Positions 12,178-13,227 of a stretch of DNA of 13,227 bases are shown here, in pieces. Source of the stretch: Flavobacteriaceae bacterium (lineage in GTDB: Bacteria; Bacteroidota; Bacteroidia; Flavobacteriales; Flavobacteriaceae); the NCBI GenBank assembly GCA_019090365.1, contig JAHRWC010000223.1, forward strand, positions 1 through 13,227, written 5' to 3'. The stretch's first letter is position 1. Each line of letters starts with the position of its first letter. A model generated the notes under the pieces. It was given only the letters and a program-made list of their open reading frames with translations, made no database searches and was not told the DNA's origin. A program made the translations under genes and the position numbers.

Positions 12178-13227
12178 TTAATCTAAACGATCTGATTCAT
12201 CAATTCTTGAAGATCGGTTATTATCTCTTAGGCGTGCATTTCCGAAGTTATATTTAAAATTTAATTTAAATAACCTTGATTCAATATGTGGAAAATATGA
12301 ATTATCTTGATTGTAATACCTCGAACTAATAGGCACATAAAATGAATTAAAAACATCATCTACACCTACTGAAACACTAGCTCGTTTATCCCAAAATGAT
12401 TTTCTTAAAGAAATCGATAAATTATATTGATTTTCATAATCATACGATCCTTCAATGGTATTTGATATATACATAAAAGTTACATCACTTGTAAACGTTT
12501 TATCTTTTGAAAGAGTAAACCCGTTGTATAATTGAACATAGGTTGCAAAAGTATCGTTTGAATAGGTTTCTTGAATACTCTCTAATGCATAGAATTTATT
12601 TTCATTATAATAGAAAGAAGTATAAGCCCAAAAATACCACCAATCTTTTATAGATGTATTATAAGTAACATCGAAACTATAATTAATATCACTAATTAAA
12701 TTTACATCTACATTTCGTAATGTGCTGTTTATGTTATCCTGAAAAGTTAAAATACTCAGTTTATTTTTTCGATCTATATAATAAGCTTCAAACACCAATT
12801 TGTTTTTATAAGAATAGCTTATACTATATTTATTATCAATTGCAGGAACAAGGTTTGGATTTCCTCCATTATAATTATTCTCGTTGATAAAATACTTAAA
12901 CGGATTTAAACTTTGATATCTCGGTCTTTCTAACCTTCTAGCATAGGCAAATTCAATAGAGTTGTTGTTATTAATTGTATGAAGCAATGAAAATGTTGGA
13001 AAAGGTTCAAAATACTCTTGTGTATTTACAATTCCTAAAGATTGAGAATCACCATCAATATCTGTGTATTCAAATCGTGTCCCTGCATTTAAACTCCACT
13101 TATTCCATTTCCTTGAAAAATTAAGATAACCCGCATAAATAGATTCTTTATATATAAATAAATCAGATAAAGATGAATTAAAAGAAGAGGTATTGTTTTC
13201 TACATCAAAGAAATCAAGATTACTCAT
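12178..13227 (-). CDS. TonB-dependent-receptor-like outer membrane barrel protein, C-terminal part (runs off right edge)
   Basis: The visible 350 codons form the C-terminal half of a beta-barrel of the Omp_b-brl_3 / TonB-dependent receptor class. Alternating polar and aromatic strands run throughout, and the segment YARRLERPRYQSLNPFKYF followed by GGNPNLVPAIDNKYSISY is the hallmark of this class. The barrel ends in FKLNFKYNFG, followed by a 20-residue charged tail rich in Arg, Asp and Ser, typical of the family. The ATG at the window edge is probably internal, because the plug and any N-terminal carboxypeptidase-like domain are missing. The protein would sit in the outer membrane; the substrate cannot be read from this part. 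It ends 62 bases upstream of dusB, on the same strand, without a visible terminator. Confidence 0.85.
   Translation of the reverse strand: MSNLDFFDVENNTSSFNSSLSDLFIYKESIYAGYLNFSRKWNKWSLNAGTRFEYTDIDGDSQSLGIVNTQEYFEPFPTFSLLHTINNNNSIEFAYARRLERPRYQSLNPFKYFINENNYNGGNPNLVPAIDNKYSISYSYKNKLVFEAYYIDRKNKLSILTFQDNINSTLRNVDVNLISDINYSFDVTYNTSIKDWWYFWAYTSFYYNENKFYALESIQETYSNDTFATYVQLYNGFTLSKDKTFTSDVTFMYISNTIEGSYDYENQYNLSISLRKSFWDKRASVSVGVDDVFNSFYVPISSRYYNQDNSYFPHIESRLFKLNFKYNFGNARLRDNNRSSRIDESDRLD

Noticed and set aside
1..13227. Mobile elements, CRISPR arrays, toxin-antitoxin or phage defence genes
   Set aside because: I looked for transposase-like frames, regularly spaced repeats and terminal repeats and saw none.

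Overview
The window looks like a chromosomal segment of a marine or soil Bacteroidetes bacterium, most likely family Flavobacteriaceae. The evidence is very AT-rich DNA, A-rich regions instead of clear Shine-Dalgarno sites, several TAnnTTTG (-7) promoter elements of the Bacteroidetes sigma-A type, a PID-CTERM-like small membrane protein, an Omp_b-brl_3-type outer-membrane receptor, and proteins that read as flavobacterial throughout. No transposase, phage, CRISPR or toxin genes are visible.

Left third (1-5950): a soluble bidirectional NAD-linked [NiFe] hydrogenase locus of the Hox (group 3d) type. A divergent, left-truncated hypF (CN-ligand synthesis) faces a tight plus-strand operon: hoxF (NuoE+NuoF fusion, NADH/FMN diaphorase), a single gene fusing hoxU (Fe-S electron-transfer subunit) to hoxY (hydrogenase small subunit), hoxH (Ni-Fe catalytic large subunit) and hoxW (protease that trims HoxH after nickel insertion). 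The genes overlap or lie within 18 nt, and a strong hairpin terminator ends the operon at the hoxW stop codon. The HoxU-HoxY fusion is the most unusual thing in the window.

Middle (5949-8376): on the minus strand, convergent with hoxW, lies a UreH-like Ni/Co permease with a His-rich loop, the natural nickel supplier for HoxH. It follows pdxA (vitamin B6 synthesis) by 27 nt. pdxA is divergent from ribE (riboflavin synthase), and the two appear to share a compact back-to-back promoter region. RibE and PdxA make precursors of the FMN and PLP cofactors; FMN is used by HoxF and DusB.

Right half (8357-13227): a 75-residue PID-CTERM-like membrane protein, an AT-rich spacer, a CAT-anticodon tRNA with its own well-formed promoter and terminator, then housekeeping genes: mce (methylmalonyl-CoA epimerase), divergent rbfA (30S maturation) directly followed by a LolC/LolE-like permease, convergent dusB (tRNA dihydrouridine synthase), and the C-terminal barrel of a TonB-dependent-receptor-like outer-membrane protein that runs off the right edge. 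The hydrogenase block thus sits beside ordinary core genes, as an accessory metabolic module. All family assignments come from reading motifs by eye; no database search was run.
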